A stretch of DNA of 64,000 nucleotides from Sanguibacter keddieii (GCF_001064145.1 NZ_JVOJ01000007.1:43548-107547), one strand, 5' to 3'; numbered from the stretch's first letter, positions 43,579 to 53,251 are shown. Notes: generated from the sequence alone by a model not told the origin. Program-made: numbers and translations.

Positions 43579-43615
43579 AGTGCCGCGCGGCCGGGGCGTC
43601 CGGCTGCGCGGCACT
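43579..43615. terminator. Convergent terminator between copA and the solitary mycosin gene
   Basis: AGTGCCGCGCGGCCGG pairs with CCGGCTGCGCGGCACT with one 2-base mismatch and a 5-base loop. Confidence 0.75.
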
Positions 43616-43670
43616 CGTCGTCTCACGAGGTGCGCCGCGGGCTGCGCGCTCGATCGCGCGAGCGTCATGG

Positions 43671-44957
43671 TCACTTCCGGTGGTAGCGCGGGCTGGTGCC
43701 CAGGTGGACGGTGATTGTCTTGTTGTCGTTCAAGATGACCCCTTCGTCCGATCCACGATAGACGTAGGACGACGGGAAGGAATCTGTCAGCGTGTCCCCT
43801 GCGATCCCGTCCATGTAGTCCTGCATCTCCTGGACACTGGGGGAAGATCCATTGGGCTTTGGAATAATGGGGTTCTCATCCGGGTACTGCGACGGATCCG
43901 TGTTGACCAACGACCCCAGAGCCGCCGCACCATAGCCGGTGTACTTATCCCAGTTGTGATTGGGGTTCAGGCCCGTGCGAACCAGGAGCTGGAGGATCTG
44001 GTTGGTAGTGGCCTCGGGCCACCGCTGGCGCGCTAAAGCCAGCATGCCGGCCACGAGCGGCGCAGACACAGATGTGCCATTGACCGTTTGCGGCTGGTTT
44101 GTCGCAGGGTCGAAAGTGTTGAAGGGCCCGCCAAAAGCAGCTGTGACCACGCCGTCGCCCCAGGAGGAGTAGGACGCGAACGTACCGTCGGCGTTAATCG
44201 CGGACACGCCAACGACGCCAGAGAACCTGCTCAGGTGCGTCACATTGTCGTCACTGGCGCCATTTCCGGCGGAGGCGACGATGATGACACCCTTGCTGAT
44301 CGCGTTGGCGATCGCCCACTTCAGCTCAGGGCTCTCCTCTGAGACACTTTGCGAGACGGAAATGATCTGAGCACCGTCCTCAACGGCCTGGTTAATGAGG
44401 CTGGCAAAAGTGTTGAGCCGCCCCCCATCGGAGCTGCACGTGCCGTTCGACGTTGTCGATGCCGTAGACGACTGGTAGGTGTACAAGGTCGCGTCTGGTG
44501 CCACGCCGGTCTGGGGGGAAACCAGGATGATCGCCATGTCGGTGCCATGACGTTTCCCCTCGGGGGTCGCCTCCACCGTACAGCGGCTCTTGTCGGTGAC
44601 CTTAGCCCCCTTGAGCGCAGGGTCGCTCGTATCTACCGGACCACCAATGGCAGCGATCGTGACACCCTTGCCGGTGTACCCCTTGGCGCGAACGGTATCC
44701 AGAGAATAGTAGGAGAAATAATCCTGTGAAGGCACCGCATCGTCAGCAAGAGCCGGGGTGGGTGCCAGCGTCAGAGCACCAACGGCCAGAGCAAGAGCGG
44801 AGACCGCGGTGGTCAGGGCGCGCGCGGCGCGTCCCGCCCTCCCCTCACGACCGAAGTGAGAACGGAGCGTAGCGTGAAAGGAAGATCTTACCACTGGCGG
44901 GGGTCCCATCCGTCGTCCGTACGCCTGGCCGGCGCGACGAGGCATGAGAGAGGACAT
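43671..44957 (-). CDS. Solitary mycosin-like protein with the catalytic Asp replaced by Gly
   Basis: Protein of 428 residues, paralogue of the 7180 and 10561 proteases and ending in the same HLGTSPRYHRK. Signal peptide ends PALADDA. His137 (RHGT), Asn232 (SAGN) and Ser296 (GTSVSAP) are kept, but the Asp position reads IAAIGGPVD (Gly105, codon GGT) where the others have IDGEVD or LDGEVD. Probably inactive or impaired as a protease. AGGAGA site sets the ATG at 44957, upstream of the ancestral ATG at 44909. No WXG or PPE-like gene accompanies it. Confidence 0.85.
   Translation of the reverse strand: MSSLMPRRAGQAYGRRMGPPPVVRSSFHATLRSHFGREGRAGRAARALTTAVSALALAVGALTLAPTPALADDAVPSQDYFSYYSLDTVRAKGYTGKGVTIAAIGGPVDTSDPALKGAKVTDKSRCTVEATPEGKRHGTDMAIILVSPQTGVAPDATLYTYQSSTASTTSNGTCSSDGGRLNTFASLINQAVEDGAQIISVSQSVSEESPELKWAIANAISKGVIIVASAGNGASDDNVTHLSRFSGVVGVSAINADGTFASYSSWGDGVVTAAFGGPFNTFDPATNQPQTVNGTSVSAPLVAGMLALARQRWPEATTNQILQLLVRTGLNPNHNWDKYTGYGAAALGSLVNTDPSQYPDENPIIPKPNGSSPSVQEMQDYMDGIAGDTLTDSFPSSYVYRGSDEGVILNDNKTITVHLGTSPRYHRK
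44888..44941 (-). pseudogene. Vestigial C-terminal tail of a PPE/LXG-like cassette gene
   Basis: In another frame within the start of the solitary mycosin gene, 17 codons and a TAA stop read LVAPARRTDDGWDPRQW, matching the tail LSPAPRKDDGWDPRQW of the 5777 product. The overlap with the ATG GGA CCC CCG start is the same as in the intact cassettes. Sequence further upstream no longer matches. This shows that a full cassette once stood here. Confidence 0.8.
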
Positions 44958-45101
44958 ATCTTCTCCTACTTTCAAACTAACTCGTCAGTATATGCGAGAA
45001 AGAGGAGCCCGTGGCTCGAACCACACAATGCCGACTAACTGCAATAAAGCTGTTATTCGTCTAGCGAACCCAGCCGCATTGAACGTGCAACACCTGTCGT
45101 G

Positions 45102-46604
45102 TTACGAGGTGCGGCGCGCGACGCGGAAGCCCGCCTTGGAGTAGATGGTTTCGTACGTGTGCCCGGGGTGGGCGGCGCTCCCCCACGACTCGGCGTCGAC
45201 CTGCTGGTCCCCCCACGCGTAGGAGCGCGCGTCAATGACGACATACTCCGGAGGGGTATCCATGGTGCCGGTCGTTCCCACCCAGTAGACCTCGCGACCG
45301 GGCACAAGGCGCGCGAGCAGCGTCGTGTCAGTTTCGACGCTCGCCCCCTCGGGCACCGCGTCGAGCGCGCCTTGGGCGGCCGCCATGTGCGGGTCTTCCT
45401 TGAGGTCCGGCAGGTGCCACAGCGGCAACGACGAGGCCGTGAACGCCAGCGACACAGCGGGCACGCACGCGACCACCCACGCTGCGGCGCGCCAGCCCAG
45501 GTTCGACGAGGCAGGGGCGTCGTCCTCAGCGTCCGCGTTGGTCCCGGCGCTATCGTGCACGGGCGCGAGCCACTGGCTAATGACGTCGAGCAGGGAGCAC
45601 GCCGCGATGGGCACGAGCACGGCGTTGTAGTGCCAGGAGTCCCAGCCGTAGTAGGCCTCGACCGAGCCCGCGAAGCGCCACGCGAGCGTTGGTAGAACCA
45701 ACGCAAACCACGGGGAGGCCGTGCCCACGAAGCCTGCGCCGGCTGCCAAGACGATGAGAGTCACGAGCTTGACAGATGGGGTTGTCAGGATGTCCCACAG
45801 GGAGGGGATTGCACGTGCGGCGGTGGTTCCACCGGTCGGCGTGCCCGCGCCGGTGGCGGAGCCATCGAGGGAGTAGGCCCACGTGCCCGCCGGGTTCATC
45901 GCCGGGAGCAACACCTTCACTGTCAGCACAAACGCGACGATGCCGAACAGAGCGTACGCTATCGACCGCAGGACCGCGGGCCGACCCTCGCCTCGGCGGC
46001 GCCACGCGAGCGCGAGGCCCGCGACGAAGACCGTCAGCCCCAGGTCTTCCTTGACGAGGACCAGCGGCACCAGCCACGCCATGCACGCGCCCCACCGCCG
46101 TTCGACGAAGGCGACGCCGCCGAACGCCAACAGCGGGACGGCCACGCAGACCTCGTGAAACTGGGCACCGACCGCACCCTGCAGCCCCCACCCGAGCCCG
46201 TAGGCGAGCCCAACGAGGAGCGCACCGCCTCGTCCGAGGAGACGCTGCGCAAGGCGCGCGACCGGCAGGACCGATACGGCGATCAGCACGTCCTGGACGA
46301 CGAGAAGCGTGAGCGCCGAGGGGAAGATCCGATACACCGGCCCCAGCAGCGCCAGGATCGGGTGGAAGTGATCGCCCAGCAGGTTGTAGCCGGGCCCTTT
46401 GATGGGGACGATGGGTGCCTCGAAGCGCGAATACGCCTGGACAGCCTCGGTGAAGATGCCCAGGTCCCACGAGGGGGCGGCGAGCGCGCGCCACTGCGCC
46501 ACCGAGTAACAGATGTAGAGCGCGCCGACTGCGCAGGCGATGAGGGCGGGCAGCCACCAGGTCGCCACCAGGCGCGTGGCGGCTACTCGACCCGGACCCT
46601 TCAC
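45102..46604 (-). CDS. DUF2079 polytopic membrane protein (GT-C-like)
   Basis: Protein of 500 residues with about ten membrane segments. WDLGIFTEAVQAYSR, GDHFHPILALLGPVYR, AQFHEVCVAVPL and LVKEDLGLT are family blocks. Proteins of this kind resemble lipid-linked sugar transferases. GTG start overlaps the stop of the glycosyltransferase gene (GTGA), pointing to a joint role in envelope glycan assembly. A variant of the dispersed word encodes APASS near residue 366. Confidence 0.85.
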   Translation of the reverse strand: MKGPGRVAATRLVATWWLPALIACAVGALYICYSVAQWRALAAPSWDLGIFTEAVQAYSRFEAPIVPIKGPGYNLLGDHFHPILALLGPVYRIFPSALTLLVVQDVLIAVSVLPVARLAQRLLGRGGALLVGLAYGLGWGLQGAVGAQFHEVCVAVPLLAFGGVAFVERRWGACMAWLVPLVLVKEDLGLTVFVAGLALAWRRRGEGRPAVLRSIAYALFGIVAFVLTVKVLLPAMNPAGTWAYSLDGSATGAGTPTGGTTAARAIPSLWDILTTPSVKLVTLIVLAAGAGFVGTASPWFALVLPTLAWRFAGSVEAYYGWDSWHYNAVLVPIAACSLLDVISQWLAPVHDSAGTNADAEDDAPASSNLGWRAAAWVVACVPAVSLAFTASSLPLWHLPDLKEDPHMAAAQGALDAVPEGASVETDTTLLARLVPGREVYWVGTTGTMDTPPEYVVIDARSYAWGDQQVDAESWGSAAHPGHTYETIYSKAGFRVARRTS

Positions 46605-47449
46605 CCGACCATCTCCGTGCGGTGCGCGTCAGAAGATGCAGATCCCTCCGCCTCGTCGCGCGACGAGGCCGGGGCCGGATAGGGCACGCCGATCCCCTGC
46701 TCGTGGTCGGCTCGGCGCTTCGATCGAGCGTCGGAGTGGAAGACCTGGCTGACGGTGGCTCGCACCGCGTCGAACATGCGCGCCGGGCGGTTCAGGGAAC
46801 CCAGCGAGCGGTCCGCGCCCGAGTGCGTGAAGTTGCAGGGAACCTCCATGACGGACAATCCTGCGCGCAGGACACTGATCGTCATCGCGGCCTCGAGCGC
46901 GTAGCGCCCCGCGAAGGGCATGGCCGCGTCGATGGCCTCGCGCGTCAGGCACCGCTGATAGCTGAGGGGGTAGTGGCAGTACCAGCCTGTCTTGCGACGG
47001 ATGAGTCGGCGGGCGACGCCCGGCCCGTAGCCGGAGTACTCGCGTCCCGTCGCCGGGACGGCGATCGCCATGTCGGCCTGGCGAGCGGAGACGGCCTCGA
47101 CGAGGGCGGTGGCCTCGACCGCGGACTCACCAAGGTCGGGGGAAAGAAGCAGGATGTGGCGGGGCGGACCGTCGGGGCGGTCGCGCATGGCGGCGACCTT
47201 CACGCCGGTCTCGATCGCCGAGGCGCGCCCACGCTCGACGGAGTGACGCACGACGACGGCCCCTGCGGCACGGGCGGCACGCCCGGTATCGTCCGTGGAA
47301 CCATCGTCGACGACAATGAGGAGGTCAACGCTGGGTATGGCGCGGCACGCGCGCACGGTGGCCGCGACGGCGCGTCCGACGTTGTGTGCAGCGATGACGG
47401 CGGCGACGCGCTGCGGCTGGGAACCTCGAGATCCGGCGGGATAGTTCAC
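46601..47449 (-). CDS. Family 2 glycosyltransferase (polyprenyl-phosphate sugar synthase-like)
   Basis: Protein of 282 residues with a GT-A fold: AAVIAAHN, LLIVVDDGSTDDT, and the DxD-like SPDLGES in place of the usual metal site. No membrane segments at the C-terminus; the end is an Ala/Ser/Glu tail (APASSRDEAEGS) made partly by the dispersed word. GTG 47449 chosen because the upstream frame runs through a terminator hairpin; TAAACT 12 bases upstream suggests a leaderless message. Confidence 0.82.
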   Translation of the reverse strand: MNYPAGSRGSQPQRVAAVIAAHNVGRAVAATVRACRAIPSVDLLIVVDDGSTDDTGRAARAAGAVVVRHSVERGRASAIETGVKVAAMRDRPDGPPRHILLLSPDLGESAVEATALVEAVSARQADMAIAVPATGREYSGYGPGVARRLIRRKTGWYCHYPLSYQRCLTREAIDAAMPFAGRYALEAAMTISVLRAGLSVMEVPCNFTHSGADRSLGSLNRPARMFDAVRATVSQVFHSDARSKRRADHEQGIGVPYPAPASSRDEAEGSASSDAHRTEMVG

Positions 47450-47459
47450 GACTAACAGT

Positions 47460-47499
47460 TTACGGGCGGCGGGGCGCACTCGCGTCCCGCCGCCCGTAA
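47460..47499. terminator. Terminator after the DUF5926 gene
   Basis: TTACGGGCGGCGGGGCG pairs with CGTCCCGCCGCCCGTAA (one G-T pair), 42 bases after the stop on the minus strand. Confidence 0.75.
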
Positions 47500-47540
47500 T
47501 GTGAGCGACAAGTCTGTCTAAACGACAGGCAAAATTGTTC

Positions 47541-48422
47541 TCAGCGGATCGTCACAGCTCGGGAGACGAGGCCCTGACGTGCGCGGCGTTCCTTGTCATC
47601 CAGGCGCTCGGTGGCCTTCAGGGCCTCCTCGAGCGCCTTGGCGAGGGCCTGCGTGCCGGGCGCGACATCGGCCGCGCTGGCACCCTCGGGCAGCTCGAAG
47701 ACCGGGACGATCAGGCCGCACGCGCGGAAGGAACCCACGTAGCGCGAGCCCTCACCAACGTTGGCCTCGCCGCGCGCGGCCAGGCGGGCGAGCGCGTCAA
47801 AGAGCTTGGTCTCGTCGTTGTCCGTCAGGAAACGCACGAAGTTACGGTTCATCTCGCACCAGTACGCGCCGGGAACGCCGGGCACGGGCTCGGTCGGGAT
47901 GATCTCGTCGCGGTTCTGCTCGAGGGCGCGACGCGTCGATTCGTCGATCTCCTCGGCCGGGTCGAACCAGAAGGAGAAGTCCTCCTCGAGCTTCATGTCC
48001 GTGAAGCTGTCTGCGTCGACGATGTCCTGGAGACGCTCAGACGGCTCGCGCACGTCGATCGAGATGACGCCCTCGTCGCCCGCTTCCTTCGCGGCGATGG
48101 CCGCGAGCAGCGCGGCACCCGCGTCGTGGCTCAGGTCCGCGGAGTTCGAGCGAGTTTGCAGCGCAACGAGGATGCGGCCGTCGGGACGCACCATCGCGGG
48201 GTGGCCCTCGGGAAGGAGAGTGACGAAGTCGAATTCGACGGCGCCATGGTCGGCATCGGTGCGTGCGGTCAGCGTGGCCGCCGGGATGAGCTCGCGCATG
48301 GCGACCAGCTCGATCTCCTTCGGCAGACCCTCGTAGGGGCGCGCGACGAAGGGGATCGGCGGGCGATACGCCTTGAGCTTGGCGGGATCGGTGACCTTCT
48401 TACGGCGGCTAGCTTTACCCAT
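47541..48422 (-). CDS. DUF5926 family protein
   Basis: Soluble protein of 293 residues starting MGKASRRKK, the hallmark of this actinobacterial family; basic start, then a mixed alpha/beta body with a WCEMNRNFVRFLTD block. Function unknown. ATG 48422 chosen by family start. Single-gene unit ended by the hairpin at 47460. Confidence 0.82.
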   Translation of the reverse strand: MGKASRRKKVTDPAKLKAYRPPIPFVARPYEGLPKEIELVAMRELIPAATLTARTDADHGAVEFDFVTLLPEGHPAMVRPDGRILVALQTRSNSADLSHDAGAALLAAIAAKEAGDEGVISIDVREPSERLQDIVDADSFTDMKLEEDFSFWFDPAEEIDESTRRALEQNRDEIIPTEPVPGVPGAYWCEMNRNFVRFLTDNDETKLFDALARLAARGEANVGEGSRYVGSFRACGLIVPVFELPEGASAADVAPGTQALAKALEEALKATERLDDKERRARQGLVSRAVTIR

Positions 48423-48530
48423 GGGTGTCATCGTACCGGGTTTCGCCGACGAGGTGGGGGGCGAGCCGGCCCGCTCACCCCAGCCCGCGACTCCCCAGGC
48501 CCCAGCCCCGGCCTCCCCACCCTCCCCACC

Positions 48531-48641
48531 TGTCGCACGTAATTTGGGTCCCCTACCTTTTATTAGGTATCGAGAATTGCTTGCAATTCCAACGATCTGA
48601 TTTCAATGTTTGAAATAGCTCGAGGGGAATTACGTGCGACA
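48531..48641. repeat. Nested inverted-repeat element, AT-rich
   Basis: Outer arms TGTCGCACGTAATT (48531-48544) and its exact complement (48628-48641) enclose three small hairpins: TACCT/AGGTA, GAATTGC/GCAATTC and ATTTCA/TGAAAT. The interior is far richer in A and T than the surrounding genome. No coding sequence. Lies between the DUF5926 promoter and the kinase gene's 3' end. Confidence 0.7.
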
Positions 48642-48706
48642 TTTTTGGGTAAACATGTGTCAGAGCAGCGTCAGGGCAGCGCCAGTCCACCCGGGCCCTG
48701 GCCTCG

Positions 48707-50305
48707 TTAGCGGGCCCTGGCGATGACCTCCACGCCGGGCAGGGCCGCGCGGTAGGCGTCAAGGAAACGCTCGTACCCGGCCACACCCTCGGGAGTAGGT
48801 TCCAGAGTCGAGACCGATGCACCCGCGAAGACGCGCTCGGACAGGTAGTCCGGCAGCGCGAGGCCAGCCTCGCCCCCCGCGAGGACCGCACGGTAGCGCG
48901 CGAGTACCGCGATACCCCACGCGCCGCCCTCGCCCGCGGTGTCACCCACGGACACGGGGATGTTCAGCGCATCCGCGAGGATCTGCTGGGCGACACCCGG
49001 CGTCTTGAACAGGCCGCCGTGTGCGAACAGCGAGTCGAGGCGCACGCCCTCGCCGCTCAGGATGTCGACGCCGATGCGCACGGCCGCGAAGATACTCATG
49101 AGCTGGGCGCGCACCGCGTTCGCCAGGCTCACGCGCGCATCTGCGGTGTGGGTAAACACCGGCTGCGCCGCCTCCTGGCCGACGAGGGGCTCGGCTGACA
49201 GGGTGTTGTACACGATCACGCCGCCCGCGTCGGCCTCGCCCGTGAGCGCATGGGCATAGAGCGCGTCGTAAATCGCGGGAACACTCACGTCGGCACCCAC
49301 GAGGCGCGCGAAGTCCGCGAACCATCCGACCCACGCGTCGATCTCGGACGCACCGTTATTCGAGTGAACCATCGCGACGGGCGAGCCGTCGGGCGTCGTC
49401 ACCATGTCGATCTCGGTGTGCAGCTCGGTGAGAGAACGCTCGAGGACGGCCATCAGAAAGACGGAGGTGCCGCACGAGATGTTGCCCGTGCGCTGGGCGA
49501 TCGCGTTCGTGGCAATCATGCCCGTGCCCGCGTCGCCCTCGGGCGGACACAGCGCGATGCCTGGCTGCAGCGTGCCGGTCGGGTCGATGAGCGCGGCCCC
49601 CTCGGGGGTCAGCGTGCCCGCGTCCTGCCCCGCGCTCAGCACAGTCGGGAGCACTTCGCGCAGACGCCACGGGACCCGGCCGGCGACCAGGGCCTCGTAC
49701 TGGTCGAGGTAGGACCCCACGTAGGTGCCAGCCTCGGAGTCGATCGGGAACATGCCCGAGGCGTCGCCGACGCCCAGGACGTGTCGGCCCGTCAGCTGGT
49801 GGTGGACCCAGCCGGCCAGGGTCGTCAGGCGGGCGACGCGCGGCGCATGCTCCTCGGCGTCGAGGACCGCCTGGTGCAGGTGCGCGATCGACCAGCGCAG
49901 GGGAATGTTGAAGCCGAGGAGGCGCGTCAGCTCATCGGCCGCGCGACCCGTGTTCGTGTTGCGCCAGGTTCTGAAGGGCGCGAGGAGATTACCCTCAGCG
50001 TCGAAGGCGAGGTAGCCGTGCATCATGCCCGAGATGCCGATCGAGCCGTAGGAGGTGGGGGTGACGTCGTAGCGCTCGCGTACGTCGGCGACCAGGGACG
50101 CGTAGGCGCTTTGCAGGCCGGCGACCACCTCATCGAGGCTGTAGGACCACAGGCCGCCTTCCAGATGATTCTCCCACCCGTGGCCGCCGGTGGCGAGCAC
50201 CTCGTGGTCGGGGCCGATGAGGACGGCTTTGATGCGGGTCGAGCCGAATTCGATGCCGAGCGCGGTGTCGGCGGCGGCGATGGTGGCGCGGGGGTCGGTG
50301 CTCAC
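48707..50305 (-). CDS. FGGY-family carbohydrate kinase (xylulokinase/ribulokinase-like)
   Basis: Sugar kinase of 532 residues. The N-terminal phosphate loop LGIEFGSTRIKAVLIG, SIGISGMMHGYLAFD, GTGMIATNAIAQRTGNISCGTS and a C-terminal DTAGEGGAWGIAVLA follow the FGGY fold. The sugar cannot be told. GTG 50305 is set by an AAGGAG site 6 bases upstream; the ATG at 50326 lies before that site. Same strand as and downstream of a TetR gene, with an exact copy of the dispersed word in the leader (50329). Confidence 0.85.
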   Translation of the reverse strand: MSTDPRATIAAADTALGIEFGSTRIKAVLIGPDHEVLATGGHGWENHLEGGLWSYSLDEVVAGLQSAYASLVADVRERYDVTPTSYGSIGISGMMHGYLAFDAEGNLLAPFRTWRNTNTGRAADELTRLLGFNIPLRWSIAHLHQAVLDAEEHAPRVARLTTLAGWVHHQLTGRHVLGVGDASGMFPIDSEAGTYVGSYLDQYEALVAGRVPWRLREVLPTVLSAGQDAGTLTPEGAALIDPTGTLQPGIALCPPEGDAGTGMIATNAIAQRTGNISCGTSVFLMAVLERSLTELHTEIDMVTTPDGSPVAMVHSNNGASEIDAWVGWFADFARLVGADVSVPAIYDALYAHALTGEADAGGVIVYNTLSAEPLVGQEAAQPVFTHTADARVSLANAVRAQLMSIFAAVRIGVDILSGEGVRLDSLFAHGGLFKTPGVAQQILADALNIPVSVGDTAGEGGAWGIAVLARYRAVLAGGEAGLALPDYLSERVFAGASVSTLEPTPEGVAGYERFLDAYRAALPGVEVIARAR

Positions 50306-50465
50306 GTGTGCTCCTTGGGTCTTCATTGACGAGGCCGGGGCCGGGGTTGCGTTAACGATAACACTTTCACACGCGCGACGACAGCGACCTTTCACGCTTT
50401 ATCGGACACCCTGTTCGCTATTAGTCTCTTGATCCCGGATTATCAACCATGCATCTACCGCTGAC

Positions 50466-51065
50466 CTACCGGGCGCCGAAGCCCTCGATGAAGAGCTCGC
50501 GGGCGCGGTCGATCGCGGCCAGCTCCTTGTCCGTCAGCGGCTTCGTGGCGCTGCGCTCGATGAATGTGAGCACCACGGAGGCATACACGTCCGCAGCAAG
50601 CGACAGCACCTCGTCGTCCATGCGACCGCGGGCCCAATCGGTAAATACCGAACAGCACGTGCGGTAGAGCTGCTCGTGTAGGTCGCCGTCTCCCCCGACG
50701 CGGATGGCCAGCAGGGTCTTCAGGGCCTGCCCATTGCGCGCGTAGACGTCAGCCAGGTGACGGGCGACGGCGCGGGCGTCGCGCTCCTCTCCGAACCACA
50801 GGCCCTGAAGCGCCGGGGTAATCTCCTCAAGGAGGAAGGAGACGACCTCCGCCAGGAGAGCATCCTTGTCGGTGTAGTGGTCGTAGAAGGTCGTGCGCGA
50901 CACCATCGACGCGGCGCAGATGTCGGTGACACTGACGTGTGCATATGGCTTGGCCTGGCACGCCTTGACGAGGCCGGAACGGATCGCCCGACGCGTCTTC
51001 CGGATGCGCAGGTCCAGGTTCTTTTCGGACTCGCGCCCGTGCTTATCTGCGCCACGCAGGAACAT
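50466..51065 (-). CDS. TetR/AcrR-family repressor
   Basis: Regulator of 199 residues: basic N-terminus, HTH at about 40-60 (SVTDICAASMVSRTTFYDHY), then a helical ligand domain. Divergent from the hydrolase gene at 51193; the 127-base region between them carries TATCAATAGGCTTATCC and other possible operator sequences, so it probably controls both directions. Confidence 0.88.
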   Translation of the reverse strand: MFLRGADKHGRESEKNLDLRIRKTRRAIRSGLVKACQAKPYAHVSVTDICAASMVSRTTFYDHYTDKDALLAEVVSFLLEEITPALQGLWFGEERDARAVARHLADVYARNGQALKTLLAIRVGGDGDLHEQLYRTCCSVFTDWARGRMDDEVLSLAADVYASVVLTFIERSATKPLTDKELAAIDRARELFIEGFGAR

Positions 51066-51192
51066 GTCGCTCCGATCATTTGTCCACTATCAATAGGCTT
51101 ATCCTACGCATAACGGTCGTGCCGTCCGGTATCCAACACTCCGTTTGTTATTGTGCGGCCCGCCGCACGCTAAGCGGCGATACGGTCGATGC

Positions 51193-52365
51193 ATGTTCAC
51201 CGAATACACCGGCAACCGCCAATTCGACCTACAGCTCAACCGAACTTTCGCGCCGATCCTCGATCGCCCCGGAATGGACAAGATCGCAGCCACCGCACTC
51301 CCCCGCCTGCGCACAACGAAGCAGATCACGGAGCTCGCACAGCGCCTCGCCGAACGCTTCTCATCCAAGGGGGACGCGGGTGCCGCGTGGCACCTCTACG
51401 AGCTCGCGGCCTTCTACCTCGGGGCCAACGACCCCCGTAAGCGGAGCTTCATCGACGCCATGTCGACCCGCTTCGACGAGGCCCGTAACGGCCTCGCGCT
51501 CACCCGGCACGCGATCCCCTATCGCGGCGGGAAGCTCACCGCGATGCGGTGGGAGGCGGACCCGACGGACCGAGCGCAGGCCCCCGAGGGCACCCCGCGC
51601 ACGCTCATTATGATGAACGGCTTCGACGGCTACGCGGAGGGGATCATCGACTTTGCCTCACACTTCCCGACCCGTCCCTTCGACATCATCACCTTCGACG
51701 GACCGGGGCAGGGGCACACGGCGCTCGCGGGCATGCCCCTCGAGCCCGAGTGGGAGCGCCCGACCGAGGCGGTGCTGGACTATTTCGGCATCGACAACGC
51801 CGCCGCCCTCGGGGTCTCCTTTGGTGGCTACCTCGTCACGCGGGCGGCCGCCTACTGCCCGCGCATCAGCCACGTGATCACCTTCGACATGATGTATCGA
51901 CTCCTCGACGGCCTCACGCTGCCCTTGCCTCGTGCCCTGCGCCCCATCGCGAACGCGGTCGTCGGGAACCCGAGGCCCGCATGGCTCATCGACGCCGCGC
52001 TGCGCGTCGCGCCGAGGTTCAGCGCGGACCTGGCGTGGAAGCTCCAGCAGGCGCGGCACCTCACGGGACTGCACCGGCCCAGCCAGGTATTGCGCGCGTT
52101 TGGCGACTACACGATGGAACCTCTCGAGGGGCGCATCACCCAGCCCTGCCTCATCCTCGCTGGGGATGCGGATCAGTACGTGCCCTTCGAGCGCCTGGGC
52201 GACGTGCGCCGAGCGCTGCGGAACGCGAAGTCCCTGGGGGTACGCGCGTTCCGTCACGCGCAGGATCCGGACATGGCGCAGCACTGCCAGATCGGAGACC
52301 TTGACCGCGCCTTCGCGATTATGGGCGACTGGCTCAGCGGCCAGCGACCCCGCAGCGACGCATGA
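51193..52365 (+). CDS. Alpha/beta hydrolase (FrsA/peptidase S9-like)
   Basis: Protein of 390 residues: N-terminal helical cap of about 110 residues, then MMNGFDGYAEGI (oxyanion), FDGPGQGH, nucleophile elbow GVSFGGYLVTRAAA, LAGDADQYVPFERL with the Asp and a His near DMAQHCQIGD. Substrate unknown. ATG 51193 chosen; no strong ribosome site. Its last 32 bases overlap the end of the convergent HAD gene. Confidence 0.83.
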   Translation: MFTEYTGNRQFDLQLNRTFAPILDRPGMDKIAATALPRLRTTKQITELAQRLAERFSSKGDAGAAWHLYELAAFYLGANDPRKRSFIDAMSTRFDEARNGLALTRHAIPYRGGKLTAMRWEADPTDRAQAPEGTPRTLIMMNGFDGYAEGIIDFASHFPTRPFDIITFDGPGQGHTALAGMPLEPEWERPTEAVLDYFGIDNAAALGVSFGGYLVTRAAAYCPRISHVITFDMMYRLLDGLTLPLPRALRPIANAVVGNPRPAWLIDAALRVAPRFSADLAWKLQQARHLTGLHRPSQVLRAFGDYTMEPLEGRITQPCLILAGDADQYVPFERLGDVRRALRNAKSLGVRAFRHAQDPDMAQHCQIGDLDRAFAIMGDWLSGQRPRSDA

Positions 52366-53251
52366 TCGCGCACATGACGGCGGCGGCGCCGTCGTTTTCG
52401 ACGGCGGCCGTCACATGATCGGCGTGGGAGCGCACCTCGTCGGAAGACCCGCCCATGGCGACGCCGAAGGCGGCCCACTCGATCATCGCAATGTCGTTGG
52501 TGCCATCACCGACGGCGACGGTCCCACACGCGGGCAGGCCGAGACGCTGACGCAGGGACTCCAGGCCGGTCGCCTTGGTCACCCCAAGCGGCTCGATGTC
52601 CGCCCAGGACGTCCAGCCGACGAAGACCTCGTGGGTGCGCGACACATCCAGGGACGACAGGATCCGGTCGAATTCCTCGCGATCCATGTCGGCGGCGCGC
52701 ACGACGATCTTCGGCGTGGGCGTGGAGGCGAGTTCCTCCATCGACACGATGCGGTGATCGCTCCCCTCGATCTCATTGTTCGGGAAGGGAGCGGAGAGCA
52801 GAATGTCGGGGTGCGGCATCGAGGCAAACACCGAGCCGGGCACGGCCGAGGCGATCTCCTCCAGGATCGGGCCGGGCACGAAGGTGCGCTCCTCAACGAT
52901 CTCGCACGCCCCGCCGCTCACGCGCACGAGGGTCGCGCCGTTATTGCACAGCGCCCACCCGTCCGTGAACTCCAAGGCGTCGAGAACGGGAATCACGCCC
53001 TCGAGCGCGCGACCCGAGGCGATGAGCACCTGGGTGCCCGCGTCGGCGAGGCCGTGGATCCCCTCCAGGACACGCGGCGTCGCCCCCGCGGGGGTCAGGA
53101 TCGTGCCGTCGATGTCGAGCGCGACCAAGACCTGGCCCGCCGACGTCGGAAAGTCGGCGGGCAGGGCGGCCGAGGCCTCGTCGAGGAGAACCTCGAAGGG
53201 GCGAGCGACTTCCCCGGTGGAGGGGACCGTCAGGAAGCGCTCTTGGCTCAT
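52334..53251 (-). CDS. Cof-type HAD hydrolase
   Basis: Protein of 305 residues. HAD motif [11 protein letters not shown] (about 42-51), motif II SGRALEG, and motif [24 protein letters not shown]; cap of the Cof type. Sugar- or nucleotide-phosphate phosphatase. ATG overlaps the serS stop (ATGA), as often seen in Actinobacteria. Confidence 0.88.
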   Translation of the reverse strand: MSQERFLTVPSTGEVARPFEVLLDEASAALPADFPTSAGQVLVALDIDGTILTPAGATPRVLEGIHGLADAGTQVLIASGRALEGVIPVLDALEFTDGWALCNNGATLVRVSGGACEIVEERTFVPGPILEEIASAVPGSVFASMPHPDILLSAPFPNNEIEGSDHRIVSMEELASTPTPKIVVRAADMDREEFDRILSSLDVSRTHEVFVGWTSWADIEPLGVTKATGLESLRQRLGLPACGTVAVGDGTNDIAMIEWAAFGVAMGGSSDEVRSHADHVTAAVENDGAAAVMCAIMRRCGVAGR

